From: Agelaius tricolor
Lineage: Eukaryota > Chordata > Aves > Passeriformes > Icteridae
Reading direction: 5' to 3'
Assembly: GCA_023055355.1 (NCBI GenBank)
Contig: JALJCS010000004.1
Coordinates: forward strand, 24,712,744-24,776,743
Length of the DNA: 64,000 nucleotides
The notes beneath the pieces are model-generated. The model did no database searches. It was given only the letters and a program-made list of their open reading frames with translations, and was not told where the DNA came from. This document shows positions 51,346 to 64,000 of the stretch, in pieces (within the stretch, counting starts at the first letter, position 1; each line of letters begins with the position of its first letter). The position numbers and the translations under genes were made by a program.

Positions 51346-52332
51346 TGATTGTACTGCAAAGTGGTAGTCTTGCATTTTTCATTTACTTTAATATTGCCAG
51401 TCTTGAAATTTGAGTGAAGTCAAATGTAAGCCTGTGAATGCAGCAGATGTATTTTCATTATTATTCAGTATAATTCTGACTGGAAGTAACCATTTCCTGA
51501 ATCTTCCATCAAATGGATTATGTATTTTCATATGTTCCTTTAGAGAGCTGATGCTATAAAACTGCAATTTCTGTAAGTAGACATCACCCATCTCATCACA
51601 ACAAAGAATAAATTATTAACTTTTATCATTGCTCACAGAGAGTCAGAATGCAACATCTGAGTCCTGTTTAGGAAAGAGTGGGTTTGTGAAAGTGTCAGAT
51701 ACAGCTTTTTAACAAGACCTAGAAATAAAGCCTATCTCTTTTCAGGAGGAGAAGGACAAGAAATATTTGCTTAAAATATTTCTACTCTGATAATGCTGGG
51801 GTTTTCCTACAATTACATTCCTCTTTCAAATCTTTAGGCATCTAAAAACCAGTGACTACAGATAAATTGTTAAAGAATCAAACGAATTGAAAATACAAGC
51901 AAGTTTGTGTTAAAATCCTGACTGTGCAAGGAGTAAGGTCATAATGCTGATACTGCTTTCGGCACAGGGCAGACATTCCTAGCACATGTGGTTTGTGTAT
52001 CCTCATCTGAGTGGGTGGTCTAGAAAATGGTGCAAAATGCAGCAGGAGGGCTCCATTTTTGAGTGGTGCAGAGGAAACATTCATTATATGCTCAGCCAGT
52101 ACCACCCAGGCTATCCAAGATGAAGCAGTTTTCTTTCAACTTTTATGAGCAGCTATGTTTTTACTTTGCCTATGCAGCTAAATATTTTAATTCTTTTTTA
52201 CAACTCTGTTAGTCCTGAACTGTAAGTTCCATGCTTGCTAGGCACCTTGTTAGGTTTGGAGTGGGGTTATTGTGATGTGGCTGTTTCTTTGGGAAGCTCA
52301 TAAGACAGAAGTGAAACACAGTTGTGACTTCT

Positions 52333-52334
<2 letters not shown>

Positions 52335-52376
<42 letters not shown>
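52335..52376. repeat. (ATT)14 microsatellite
   Basis: Fourteen uninterrupted ATT units, 42 bp. The purity suggests recent expansion and likely polymorphism. The poly-Ile frame on the other strand is an artefact. Confidence 0.97.
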
Positions 52377-53629
52377 TTCTGCTTGTAGATAGTATAAGCT
52401 TCTGAAATATTTACTCTCAAAAATTGTCTTGCATGTAAGAAAAAGTTAATACTTCTTTCATTAGTGTCAGGTTTTCTTAGCACAGTGTATAGTAAATGGA
52501 TGAATGAGAAATAAGCTTTAGTGAAAGTAGCCACATTTGAAATCAAGATTCTTGTGGACCACTGCAGTCAGGGCAGCCCAGAAATGCTTTTTTTGTTATT
52601 GTAGACATGCGTGAATCTCAGACTGCGTATAAAGGGAAATAGTGATTAAGGTGCTCAATTAGTTTTCAACTATCTCTTGCTAAGGTACATCAGACATCTG
52701 CTCACAACCTATGTAAAAACTTAATTGAGTGTCGGCTGGGACTTTTCTGTGCTAAACACCCCTTTCTCTTTGTATTGTCACAGCTATGAGAATAGGTTGC
52801 TGCAATAGGCACTTGCTATTGTCTTGCAACTATGGGACATAACTCTGCAGTGCCTTGGTTTAAGTTGGTTAGTATAAGTTTAATTATGCTCACAATTAAC
52901 CATGATGCTTGTTGCTCAGATGAATTACCTTTATCCTTTACTCTTTTGTGGTTTCAGATTAATATTTGCAGGTGGACAGGTGGGGGAGGAAAGGGGGGGA
53001 GAGAGTTGTTCTCTCTCCATCAATGCAATGTCTTCTCTCATTCTGGATTTACATTCTAAAGACAATGACTCTAACAATAAAATATCAAGGCTCAAGCTCT
53101 TCCCATGAGAATGTTGTACATTAAACATCTGCAGAACCTTTGGTGGCTAAATCAATCCTGGATTTATGGTTTCTTCTTCAAAAGGATTTAAGGCAAGGAA
53201 AGCAAAACTGACTCTGCTTCACAAAGTTTTTGAGGTTAGAGAGATCATCTGGTCCAGCTCCATGGTTTCTCCTTGAAAGTCCTATTGGGCTTTTGCCAGA
53301 TTCTTTGGGAAGCTCTTTGTATTGGCCTGTTCCCAGGAACTGAGTGTTCAAGTAAACTAAATGTAGCTTTGAGCATCCAGGCACACTCTTACATGCCTTA
53401 TGTCACTCTTCCTTTAAGAATAGGCTTTTCTTCTTCCTAGATAAGTAGTTTTTGTCCAAGGACAAAAGCTGGTACAGATGTCCCTCTATTCACTGGAAAT
53501 GGAAGTAATTTTAAAGGAGCCGTTTAACCATTTTGATATACTGCTTTACAGACCAAATGTACTTGGTTGGCCCTGGATTTTACAATAATAATAATTTTTC
53601 TTTTGTGTATTTAATAATGCACATACTGT

Positions 53630-54960
53630 ATCATAGAATCAGTGCTTGGTTTCTCATGGAAGAAACTGCTAAAAATTACCTGATTCCAACCTCCCTGTCA
53701 TGCCAGGAAGACATTCCACTAGACCAGACTGCTCAGAGCTCCATCCAACCAGGCCTTGAACATCTCCAGGAATTGGACATCCACAACTTCTCTGGGCAAC
53801 CTCTTCCACTGCCTCAGTACCCTTACATTCAAGAATTTCTTCCTAAAATCTAATCTCACCCTTTTTCAGTTCAAAACCATTACCTCCTGTCCTATCACTG
53901 TAGGACCTGGTAAAATATGTTTCTCTGTCTTTCAAATAAGCCCCCTTCAGTTATGGGAAGGTTGCAATGGGTTCTCCTCTTCTCTAGGCAGAACAACATC
54001 AATTCTCTCAGACTGTCTTCCTAGGAGAGGTGCATCAGGTCTCTGGCCATTTTCAGTTGCCCTCTCTGGACCTGTCCTGTGCTGTGGGCCCCAAGTCTCA
54101 CAGTCTGTTAATGTTTTTCCTGTATGTAAAGCATAATTTCATGGTCTGAGTAGAGAGAAGAGGGGATGATCCATGGTTCTCACATACTACACAGCTGGTA
54201 CCTCTTCAGACTGCTATCTGGCTTTTCTGCCAGAGCTGCTCCCCAGACCCAGTCTGCAGCACTCTGCCTTTCCATAGCAGACCTCAATATTTGTCCTTGT
54301 TAAATTTTACAGGGTCACTGCCATCCCCTTCCTCCCACCTGTCTAAGTCATGCAGCCCTGCCATCAAGTATTTGACTACAGGCACCCCAGACTGGTGTCA
54401 TATGCAAATCTGAGGCAGGTGCACTACATCTTCTCCCTTGAGACACCGATAAAGGTGTAAAACAAGACAGGTTCCCACAGACTCTTGGGGAATGCTACCC
54501 CTAACCTGTTTCCAGGCTGAGCATAAAACACTAGTCACCAGCCTTTACACCTAACCATTTTTTACTCATGTAGTTGTCTCCCCACACAGACCTCAGTGTC
54601 TGAACCCAAATATGGAAATGCCACGGCAGAATCAGTTGGTTACTAAGGTTGTGGTAAATGACATCCACTGCTCTCACAAAAGTGAGATCATTTACTCTTG
54701 GTAAATGTGTGATGTTACTTGCCACAACCACCACTTCATATATCTGGAATAAATTTCCAAGGGCATTAACTACATGAATTGCACAGAAACTGAGGCGATA
54801 ACTGGCTTGTAGTTCATCAGATCACCCTTCTTTTCCCTTTTGTAAGGTACTATATTTGCCTTTCTGTAGTCATGATGTGTCAAGCTTTTAGGGTGTCAGC
54901 CACCTGGCTCAGCACCTGTTGATGTGGCCTTTCAGGTCCTATAAACATATGGGGGACAGG
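53630..54960 (-). mobile_element. CR1 LINE, longest copy in window (about 1.3 kb), degraded
   Basis: The + strand starts with the reversed tail (tcatagaatcagtgc), then the 3' UTR and ORF2 C-terminal part (ccactagaccagactgctca, cacaacttctctgggcaacc, catcaggtctctggccattt). Upstream reverse-transcriptase coding blocks follow, in order: caggcaccccagactggtgt, ggttcccacagactcttggg and gcgataactggcttgtagtt. All correspond to a minus-strand CR1, with many indels and stops. The 54110-54240 part is poorly preserved, and the 5' limit is uncertain (possibly to about 55110). Confidence 0.85.
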
Positions 54961-56270
54961 ATTGCTCTAGAGAGCTCCTCATTGACACTCAGTACCTCCT
55001 TTCTTCCTTGAATTCTGTCCCTAGACATGAAGGCTTGGTAGTGAAGTCCAAGGACTGAGCATCCCACAAACTTATCTATGCCACTAAATAAAATCTGGAA
55101 AATTATGAGTGGGACCATTATCAGACCATCAAACTCAATCATATGTAGTCTGACCCATGGCTACTGTGCAGTTTAGAGTAGGAAAAGCATCTGTCATTCA
55201 GTCTGGAGCATTTATTTTCATGAATGGAGGGGGCAGATAACCAGTTACAAGAATGTTTTGTCTTTTCCTGTTGTCAGAGCAGCACAAAATATCTGGAGAA
55301 GAGCTGGGGATGCATTATTTATCTGGGAGTATATAAACAGAGAACTAATTAATTGCATTTTAGCGGGTTTTTTTCCTCCATTCTCTCTCAAGACAGGTGC
55401 CAGAAAACTAGGCAACAAATATCCTTTTTTAAATGAAACAACACCAAGTTACACATTGATATACAAACTTGAACTTATGAATCAAATGTAAGGTTTGTTT
55501 AGCAATTAATTCCGTGTAACATAAAGGGTTAAAAGGACTGTGGTCTTCTTTGAGTTTTCTCCAAAAGGTGAAGGACTTATGGAAGATAAAAATGTCAGGA
55601 CAATATTTTTTTTATGCAAGGAAGTTCTGTCAAGAGAGACAACCTTTTGCTTTAGTGACTTCTTTTACCATAAAAGGTGAAATGTAAAATGGGAGTCAAG
55701 CTATAGAAAAATTTGAAGAAATCCAGGCTGACGATATGATAAGTAGGATTGATGAAACCCAGTGGAAGTATCTGTTTGGCTCCAGGAGATCTGGTGAATG
55801 AGTTTTCATGTCCAACATGTCATTAACGATCATTTATGTTAACCAGCTCCATAATATATGCTGATTTTCTCTCTATGGTTGCTCCCAACTCTGTGTTGCT
55901 GAATTACAACTCCTGTCTGAATGACATTTGGTTTTAATCTGAGAATGCTACATGGCAGAAAATTGTCCCTGGTTCCCTGTCCCTAAAATCAGTGATCTTC
56001 CCTTAATTCTAAAAGTCCAATTTGAGCTATTTAAGCTACGTACATTTGGTTACTTTCATATGAAACTCAAGCATTGCCTCCTTTTCCTTCAGGACCCAGG
56101 ACCTGCAAGGCATGGTTTTCTTTTTTTTTTTTTTAACTGCAACCTAAGTTCCTAATTTAATTTCATTCTATGCTTAATTCAGATGCACAAAGTAGAGACT
56201 ATGGAAATGCTCTCTTCTCCTTTTTTTTTTCCAATGTCACATTTGTTTCTGCTACCAAAGTACTTTATCA

Positions 56271-56570
56271 GGAATCACAGAATATCTTGAGTTGGAAGAT
56301 ACCCATAAGGACCATCAAGTGCAACTCCCTGCTGCTTGGAGGACCACCTAACACTAAACCATATTATTAACTTCTTGTTCAGATGCTCCTTGAATTCTGT
56401 CAGGCTGGTGCTGTGACCATTTCCCCAGGGAAACAGTTTTCCAGTGCCCAACCACCCTTTGTGTGAAGAACTGTTTTCCTGTTGTTCAATCTGACTTCCT
56501 CTGATGCAGCTTCAAGTTTATTTCAGTGTATCCTATAGCTGGTCTTCAGGAGAAGGTCAGTGTAGTCCAG
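56271..56570 (-). mobile_element. CR1 3'-end fragment
   Basis: The + strand reads gaatcacagaatatcttgag, ttggaagatacccataagga, caggctggtgctgtgaccat, ttccccagggaaacagtttt, then tgtgaagaactgttttcctg and cttcctctgatgcagcttca. This is the reversed 3' end of a CR1 of the same type as the copy at 39071-39518. It is truncated and moderately diverged. Confidence 0.87.
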
Positions 56571-58501
56571 AAGGACCAGAGAATGTCTGAAAAGATTTGT
56601 CCAAATTTGTCCTGTAAACTTCAGTGGATGCCAGAACAAATATAAACCATTTAGAAGATCTGCAGTTACCACTGTATCTCAAAACAGGCAAAGAACTGGT
56701 TGAGACTGGAAACTCAAGTGAAATGTGGTCTAAATTAAGGAATTACAAATGTCTGATTTCCTCTAAATTAGAAGTAGAAGACAAGAAAAGGGAACAAGAA
56801 ATGGTGGAACATTTAACTCAGGCTGTTTAAATATGAGGATGATCAGAAAGAATGATAAGGTACCCATTTGCAATGTTGGTACAGTGTACAGGGTACATTC
56901 AAGAAAAAGAGGTAGAAGGCTCTTTCTTTGAAGGTAGGAACAGTTACAGCACCAAAGTTGAAAGGTGATTAATTATGCCCCCTTGAATTTACTGGCTTTG
57001 TCTCCTGGAGGGAAAGGAGGCACATGGAGAGTGCTTGCCAAGGACCTATGACAAGAACAGAGAACACTTGTCTTCCCAACTGTCCTGCCTGCAGGCAAAT
57101 AGGCCGAGAGGAAAGGTACTGCATTTGCAACAGGAAGGAGGGAATGAGCTTTGGTGCCTCTAATTGCTTTCAGTGGGAATACCATAAGAAATCTTTAGGG
57201 GTTGGAGACTGGGCTAGAGAGAGGGAGGAATGGAGGGTGTTGACATATATGCAACTTGAGGTGAGAGAGCATAAGACATTAACAATAGTGTTAGAATTTA
57301 CTGGGGAAAAAAATTCAAAGGTTGATGTGCCTGAAGGTATGTTAATTTACCAGAGGGAAGGAGTAAGAACAGTGCAAACCAATACAATGAAGTTTTGTGG
57401 GGTAATCTTCAGAGAGTATTTCTTAAATGGAGGAATATCAGACACAGTTTTAAGGAATCTTTTAAAATCCCAGTGCAGCAGTGCTAAATGAGAAACTATG
57501 AAAACTTTTTCTGGTGTTCAAAGGTTGAAACACAAGAGCAGCCTGTGCCCTAGGAAATTGAATCAATATAGAAAAATGACAGTTTTTCCTCACTTGGAGA
57601 ATGAAGGCTGTATGGAATACATTTCTGAGAAAAGTAAGTTAACAGACATTTAATGAGATCAGGATATCTTGATTTGTTCCAGGGGACATGAAGATGCCAA
57701 AGAAGCAGGGTGAAAAAGTTCAAAAGTGAGCTTTTGATATTTTTCAGAAGGTTTAATATCTTTTCCTGTCCCCAAATTTTAGTATGCTCTTGCCTCTGAT
57801 TAACCTTTCACCCCCGTTGTGTGGCAGAACAATGGTGCCTTTGTTAAACTCTCAGCAGAGCTACTGATTCATTATGTCCTACTTAATGTCTATTGGTAGT
57901 CCTCCAGTTTATCTGTGGTTGTTGGGGCTTTTTTTTCCTTTTTTGTCTTTACCTTATCAAAGCAGCAGAAACAAAAAAAATAGCACTCAAATTGTTCTGC
58001 CTTGTATTTCAACCCCAAATGCTGAAACATGATAGAGAAGCAATTTCTTTTTAACCAGTTTAACATACCTTGTATTTAAAAGCATCAAAAGCATTTAAAA
58101 ATCAGAGCTTGCACTCTCTTTTCTGACATGAAAGAAGAGCACTATGGATTTTATACCTCGCAGCTCTGTCATTTCTGGGAGTGAACAGGAATGACAACCA
58201 TTTGAAAATTTTTTCCAAAACAACATGGTAAAAATTTCCACAGTATACAAGTGACAATAATGTACTCTTCAAAAGGGTCCCCAAGTCACTGAGGTTTTTA
58301 CCCCATTTTGTTCTCCAAATGCATAACTATTTTATTTATGTGTCATTGTCATGGATATCAATTGCCCAAATCATGTACCATAGTACTGGGGCTATAGAAA
58401 AACACCCATGTGCCTCCCATGGGGTGTAAGTTGCCTGAGTCTGTAACAATATGGGATCACAAGTTCTGACCTCAAGAAATGAAGGTACAGAAGTAGGTCT
58501 C

Positions 58502-58549
58502 TATATTTATGATATATAATCCCACAATATATTTATGATATATAGTCCC
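58502..58549. repeat. Tandem duplication, 26-bp period
   Basis: tatatttatgatatata followed by (a/g)tccc occurs at 58502-58523 and 58528-58549, with a single mismatch between copies. A simple AT-rich local duplication. Confidence 0.85.
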
Positions 58550-61500
58550 TAGAGAGGTTTGATAAACCTTTAAAATCAGGAGTAAAGAATTCAGCCAGAG
58601 TATGTATATATTTATTCTTTCTGTATCACAGGGGGAGTATACAGGGAACTCATTTGGTATGCTACACTTTCTGGACAGCTTGCATCTGAAATTTGCAAAA
58701 CTAGTATGAAATGTTCTGCACCTGAAAATATTCCATGTTTTGTCTGCTGGTTTTGCCTAATGGTTTGGGGTCTTTGGCTTTTTTATAAAATTTCTTATGA
58801 CACAAAGCCCAACCACTATCCTTTGTTAGTGAACTTTTGAAGTTTTGGGGTTTTATTTTCTTATTATTGCTGACAGCGTTAAAAGTTGATTGCATATAAG
58901 CAAATATTGTAATAAAAATTTAATGGGTATTACTGGTTAAATTAATTGTTTGTAGTGTGGTCTCTAAAGCATCTGAAACTCTCAGGTGAATTTGTTGTCT
59001 CCAAATTTAGGTAGCTAAACACGAGTTTTTCCAGATCTGCAGAGAGCCACAGTTGCTGAAACAGGTTTTGCAGGCAAGAGGTTTACTATATACTGTACAG
59101 CCTTAACTGAAACAGTTATTAAATCACTTATTGTCACTCACTGGAAATCATTTTTGCAATACTTCGGAGATTGAATTGTTGCTTACACAGCACTGTGAGT
59201 AGGCACAGTACTCCATTGGTGTCTGAAAATCATGGAGAAATTCACCATCTAAATAATATATATACATATACAAAACCAAAACAAAATAAGAAAAATTTAG
59301 ATGCCCAGGAGAAATTGCACTGTGTTGTAAGCAATGCACCAATTTCAAAAGGACTATTGTACCAGGGAAAGTTAGCAGCACCAACCTATTCAATCTGTGT
59401 GCTGTGCTTTTGAAAACAAATAGATCAAATGATTGAAACAGAATCAAATGCTCTTTCAATGAGTCTCCATTAGCCCATTGTTCGTTGGCTAGACAGCCCA
59501 GGTCTGATTCCAGACAGTGCCATACCATTACAGACCTGGGGCTAGGAGTGCGAGAGCAAAAGTGCACTCACTAAAAAGGTCTGCAAGGTAAATGTTTTCA
59601 TGTCTGAGATTGAAAGCTGAGGATAGTTAGCCGTCTTATGGTGAAAATCAGTTCATCTTTCCTGACATCTTCTCTTGTTACCCATCTGGGAAGGCATATC
59701 TCACATGTGATCAAAATAATCCCCTTTCTTTGTACATGGGCCATAGACTGTTCTCATGCCTCATGTGAGTCCTCATCGAAGTAAGAGATCTGACTGGATT
59801 TTGAAATGTGCAGGGTCCCTGCTCAGTGATCTCATCTTGCAGAGATGCAGAGCATGGTGCTCAATCCTATGCTACAGCAAGAAGCAGCTGTCATGGGAAG
59901 ATTTATGGATTTTTTGATTCTGTCCATTATGGTGCCATATGGAACTGAAGTCATGGATCATTTATGTAGTCAACTTAGGTTACATTTTTTAAAGGATTTT
60001 GAAACCCTAGGACTGCAACTACTCTATCCTTGTTAACTGCTTTGCACTAAGTTACTAGTTCTGCTGAGCTGACAATATATTCCCAGTTGGCTACAAGTTT
60101 TGATGGAGACATAGATTTATGCACAGCAGCACTGTAGGAACGATTATTGGGACTTAATGCTGCTTCTACAAGCTGTGTCCCTCTGACTGTCATCAGACTC
60201 TGTTCTTCAGTTCTAGTTTTAGTATGGTAACACAGGAGTATTCCTTTATTTCACAGGTGACTTCTAAAGCTCTTTTTATTAATAATAAATTTAAATAAGA
60301 AAAAATATTTACAGTCACTCCTTTCTTTCATTGCTTTTCAGTTAAATAGAGATCAGACCTATTAGGTGTGCTCAAAAGAGCTGTATAACTTTTCAAATAT
60401 GCCATCAAATCTGCAATAGATGTTGGACTAGCTGTTTCTACCCATGAATTATCCAGCACTCATTGCAGCATGAAAGTCTTTAGAGAATTTGCAACTACCT
60501 ACTATGTCTGTTGCATAATATGGAGAGTGTGAACTACTAAAGAGCAATACAGGAATTTAAAAGACATGTGGTGCTTTAAATGTTGGGTAACATTAAAGAT
60601 TATATGATGCCAGTCCCAGAAAAAAAAATTCCTACTGATCTTCCTATGATGTGGAAAAGGGAAGACTAAAGAAAATAAAAGGATTGAAAAAGTAGAGAAC
60701 TTTTTCAAAAGTAGAGTAGAAAAGTTAGAAAGAACCTGTGTTTAAGCCTAAGCATTTCTCTGTTCATGGCACTGCTGAAATAAAATTTGTGAATTTTTTC
60801 AGTTCTTTTGTGACCCTGTCCTCTGCCCTCTCTTGTTCAGAGGCATGCACAGTATGTTTTCTGAATTGTTTTGTGACTGAAAATGGGAAGTAATAAATAT
60901 TTTTTGAGTCTGTGTTTTGAGACTGTATATCAGTCTGGAAGATATTTTGTGGATTCACAGTGTGATAGGATGTGTACATCCCATTCCTGCTCTGTGAAAA
61001 TCAATAGTAGCAACATAGATAGACATAATCCTTAAAACAAACAAAGCTTTGCAAACAGAGTTTTAAAACTAGTAAATGTTGAGGAGTTTTTTTTCCATCT
61101 GTGTATTATCCAAAAGCACACAGTACCTCTGGTGCCAATTAAACTAATTGGTTTGCTTATTCGGTCAATGTTTTCAAGTGCCACTAAACACTCTCAGACT
61201 TTGGCATGCAATTAAAGAAGATGATTTCAGTAGTTAAAAAGAAATAATAGGGAGAAAAAAGGGACAATTAAACTGTATTGAATGTCTTTGTGAGAGCTCA
61301 TGACTAACTAAATGTGTATATTGTTTATACAGATATATGCGAAAATATGAGTCTGTAACTGATTTGGAACATTAAATAGTTTCAAGATTTTTGTCCTTCA
61401 CTAAAATTTCTTTGAAACATTAATCATGTACTGGCTTTTAAAAAAGATGGTTCTTTTTTCTAGCGTTCTTTGTTTTCCAGTTTTGATTCCTTTCTTTTCC

Positions 61501-62142
61501 CTTTTCCTTTGTTTCTTGTCTTTACTATTATGCCTTGCTCCAGGTTCGAAGACCATGATGGAGGCTGACAAGGAGCAGAGTAACAGTGAGATGGAACAGG
61601 GTGTGTGGCTCTCTAGGTAAACTTGGCATTTGCAAGGTTCCTTCAGCAGCAGAGGACATAAAATAAACTTTAAGGTTTTTTTTTTTTTCAACATAGTGTT
61701 TTTTTAAAATTGCTGTTTAAGGAAAGTTCTTGCCTACAGGAATCTGACAATACTGCCTTGCAGTATCCCAGAGAGTGAGACTGTGTGAAACAAATGAAAC
61801 CACACTCTCTAAACATTGCTAATTGTACTTGAGAGTGTTGTCCTGAGCACAGGCTTGTTACCTGGTGCATAACACCAATTCACACACCCTTTCAATTTTC
61901 ATTCTACTTTGCACAAGTAGGGAGCTGGCTGGTAACCCATAAAAAACCTGGCTCACCCAGTCATCAGAACTTTACACTATTTATACATTTTATTAAACAA
62001 AGGCATCAGCATTCATTGATTACGAATTACATAATGTTACATAACTTTTCTATTGATTAGTACTCAAATCTTTGTTTGTTAGGCTCAAATCTTAAGGGGC
62101 CTAATATCAAGGGCAATGCTGAAGTCTGTTCAGACTTTGAAG

Positions 62143-62200
62143 GCTATGTCCTTAAATATTGAGACCTCCAGCTCAATATTTAAGGACATAGCACCTCCAG
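62143..62200. repeat. 21-bp perfect inverted repeat with duplicated 8-nt loop
   Basis: 62143-62163 (gctatgtccttaaatattga + g) is exactly complementary to 62172-62192. The 8-nt loop acctccag (62164-62171) is repeated immediately after the right arm (62193-62200). This arm-loop-arm-loop order is what a strand switch during replication would leave: an inverted copy of the arm followed by resumption on the original template. Confidence 0.92.
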
Positions 62201-62475
62201 CACAGCCCTCTCCTCTGTGTTGAGGTCCCCTGCCTGTCCCAGAGAACCCTCAGCTGTCCAAAACCTTCCCCTGGCAGCAGACATCCAAGGAGCTGTTTGG
62301 AGAACAAGTGTCACCTTTGTGTCCCATACCCTGGTGTTGTCAGGTCTGCAGCTGCAGACACCCACGGGCTTGCTTTGCTGTGCCTGACATTGTGATCTGA
62401 GTGCTCCCATGCTTCTCCCAGCCTCCCACCCTCACTCCTTGCAGCCTTGTGTTTTCTCCATGATGCCCCATATAG
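62193..62475. other. GC-rich patch of unknown origin
   Basis: A stretch clearly richer in C and G than its surroundings (ccccatgcttctcccagcc-like composition, many CTG/CAG and CCC), starting right at the inverted repeat. A 76-codon minus-strand frame crosses it (62180-62410) without a recognisable domain. I cannot assign it to CR1 or another repeat family. It could be a fragment of an old retroelement or processed transcript. Confidence 0.4.
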
Positions 62476-63282
62476 CTAAACAGAAATAAAGCCTGAGTGA
62501 AAATATGAAAAAAGATACAGACACCAGGTTTTAAACTATTTGAGATGCAGTAACTCCACAGTGGAAGAAAAGTGTCTCCTACTCTGCCAATGACTTTGGT
62601 GAGGATTTAGAAATTTACTAATGGCTGATAGTTAAACCCCCACTCATTCAAAGAGCAATAAAATATAATTGCAGTAGAAAACAAAGTGGGTGGTTGGTTG
62701 AGTGAAATTTTATTTTAAGCAAATGATACATAAATATGCAGAGCAGAAGAGAAAGTTATCTCAGCTGATTACTTCTTTTTTAATTTTGCACTCTAGTTTT
62801 CTTTTACTGGGCAATCTTTTTGTGAATATTATATTAATACTCTAAGATAGATATGGAGAACCAGCGTATTTGAAGTTAATGGCACAAAATACAGTAAGCT
62901 ATCTATTGCTAATTTGAATCATGTGAGTAATTCTATGCCAGCAAGTATCTTATGTCCCTGTGCTAGTCCCGTTAGAGAAAATGAGTATTCACCATCCTAG
63001 GTTTCCTAAAGTGGAATTATATACCTAGAAGCCTGCCGTTTGTTTATGTTTCTTTTCAAATTAATGGCACGTTGTGGTTGTATTCAATTAAGCCTTTTTT
63101 CCAGCCTTTGCAATCTTCAAAACATCTTCATGGGTTTTGATCTTCACATAGCTGCATTTATGCTAATTAGATTCAGCCCTGCACTGAATACACTCTGGTG
63201 TATAAATGCTAAAATAAGAAAAATAACTACTTGAATGTTGCCTCCCTGGCAATATTAAAGGCAAGATAGCACCACAGGGTTT

Positions 63283-63385
63283 TTGTATATACATATATAT
63301 ATAATATTTATGTATAATTATATAAAAAATAAAAAAAAATTAACGTATAAATATAAATTTAAAATATATATACATATATACATGT
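63283..63385. repeat. AT-rich low-complexity DNA
   Basis: About 100 bp of TATA/ATAT runs with very few G or C (tatacatatatatataatat and similar). Simple low-complexity sequence. Confidence 0.9.
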
Positions 63386-64000
63386 TCAAGAATCCACTAT
63401 ATTTTGCTTGGCTACTAATTTTCATTGCAATCTCCTAAAAATAATGTAAGGTGAAAGGGTCTCCCTTTTCTTGCTTAGAGGGAACTAGGAGGTTATAATA
63501 TGTGAGACCATGGCGAGTCCATAATTACAATACTGCTATGCATTTTTACTGTTTATGGTACAGAAATCCTTGTCAGTCTGAGGCATTTGTAGTCCAAGGC
63601 CTTGTTTCTCCCAGGGCACAGAAAATCCTTGAGAGGGAGGTAAAGGGAACAGGTGACAAACAACCAGTTTTTACTGAAAGTCTGTTGTCTTATGAACCTC
63701 AGACTTCATGACACAGTTTTCTTCAGACAAGGCCGTTGCTGTCTTTAACCACCACCACCACACAGGAAATTTGTCTTGTTGGAAAGTTTAGGGATAGGGA
63801 ATAAGACTAAAAGGAGGAAATGAAGAGAAAGTAAGTACATTTATTTTCCTATAGTATTTAGTGAAAAAGATGGAGTAAATAAAATGAACTGGGAAAACTT
63901 CCCATCTACTGTTTTTCTGCTTTTCTTTATTGAAAATACTCTGAGAAGAGCAATGCATCCTAATGCAAAGTGTCTGGCACAGGCCAGTGTCATGTCTGGG

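Larger units (their letters stand above)
50261..64000. other. Intergenic DNA downstream of MLLT3
   Basis: No exon or gene was recognised. It holds a near-perfect palindrome (51.3 kb), an ATT microsatellite, a long CR1 remnant (53.6-55.0 kb), a shorter one (56.3 kb), small duplications, an inverted repeat at 62.1 kb, an unexplained GC-rich patch after it and AT-rich low-complexity DNA at 63.3 kb. In human, the 3' side of MLLT3 is a large gene-poor interval toward SLC24A2, which is consistent. A still longer MLLT3 3' UTR could extend into its first part. Confidence 0.65.

Noticed and set aside
53221..53275. Possible CR1 tail (gaggttagagagatcatctg)
   Set aside because: Similarity to CR1 ends covers only about 40 bp and the following sequence does not continue the match. 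Too weak to list.

Overview
This is AT-rich, CpG-poor vertebrate DNA. It carries several degraded CR1 LINE copies, the dominant interspersed repeat of birds and other reptiles, so the source is most likely a bird, or possibly another sauropsid. The only gene I can support is the 3' two-thirds of MLLT3 (AF9) on the + strand. It is a subunit of the super elongation complex and a DOT1L partner. The YEATS-domain exons lie upstream of the window.

Eight coding exons were placed by translation, splice sites and codon phase: 5376-5495, 12923-13528, 29404-29482, 33116-33248, 34778-34877, 37683-37754, 39616-39687 and 46695-46826 (stop at 46824-46826). Their lengths sum to 1314 nt, which gives 437 residues plus a stop in one continuous frame. 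They encode, in order, a Ser/Lys-rich linker, a nuclear-localisation-like basic cluster, a second Ser run, an acidic stretch, a Ser/Asp-rich stretch and the C-terminal ANC1 homology domain (AHD). The AHD binds AFF1/AFF4, DOT1L, BCOR and CBX8.

The most interesting item is the 40-codon exon at 5376-5495. It has no counterpart in the human AF9 protein as I know it, but it closely resembles the segment of the paralogue ENL (MLLT1) that sits at the same place between the YEATS domain and the linker. It looks like an ancestral exon kept, and possibly alternatively spliced, in this lineage.

Region by region: 1-12922 is intron around the ENL-like exon, with CR1 pieces and a 26-bp perfect inverted repeat. 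12923-46826 is the exon series with introns of 1.5 to 16 kb, a CR1 copy just upstream of the first AHD exon, and a 317-bp pure pyrimidine tract in the last intron. 46827 to about 50260 is probable 3' UTR with several polyadenylation signals. The rest, to 64000, is intergenic with CR1 fragments, an ATT microsatellite, two more long hairpins and AT-rich low-complexity DNA. No tRNA, rRNA or second gene was recognised.
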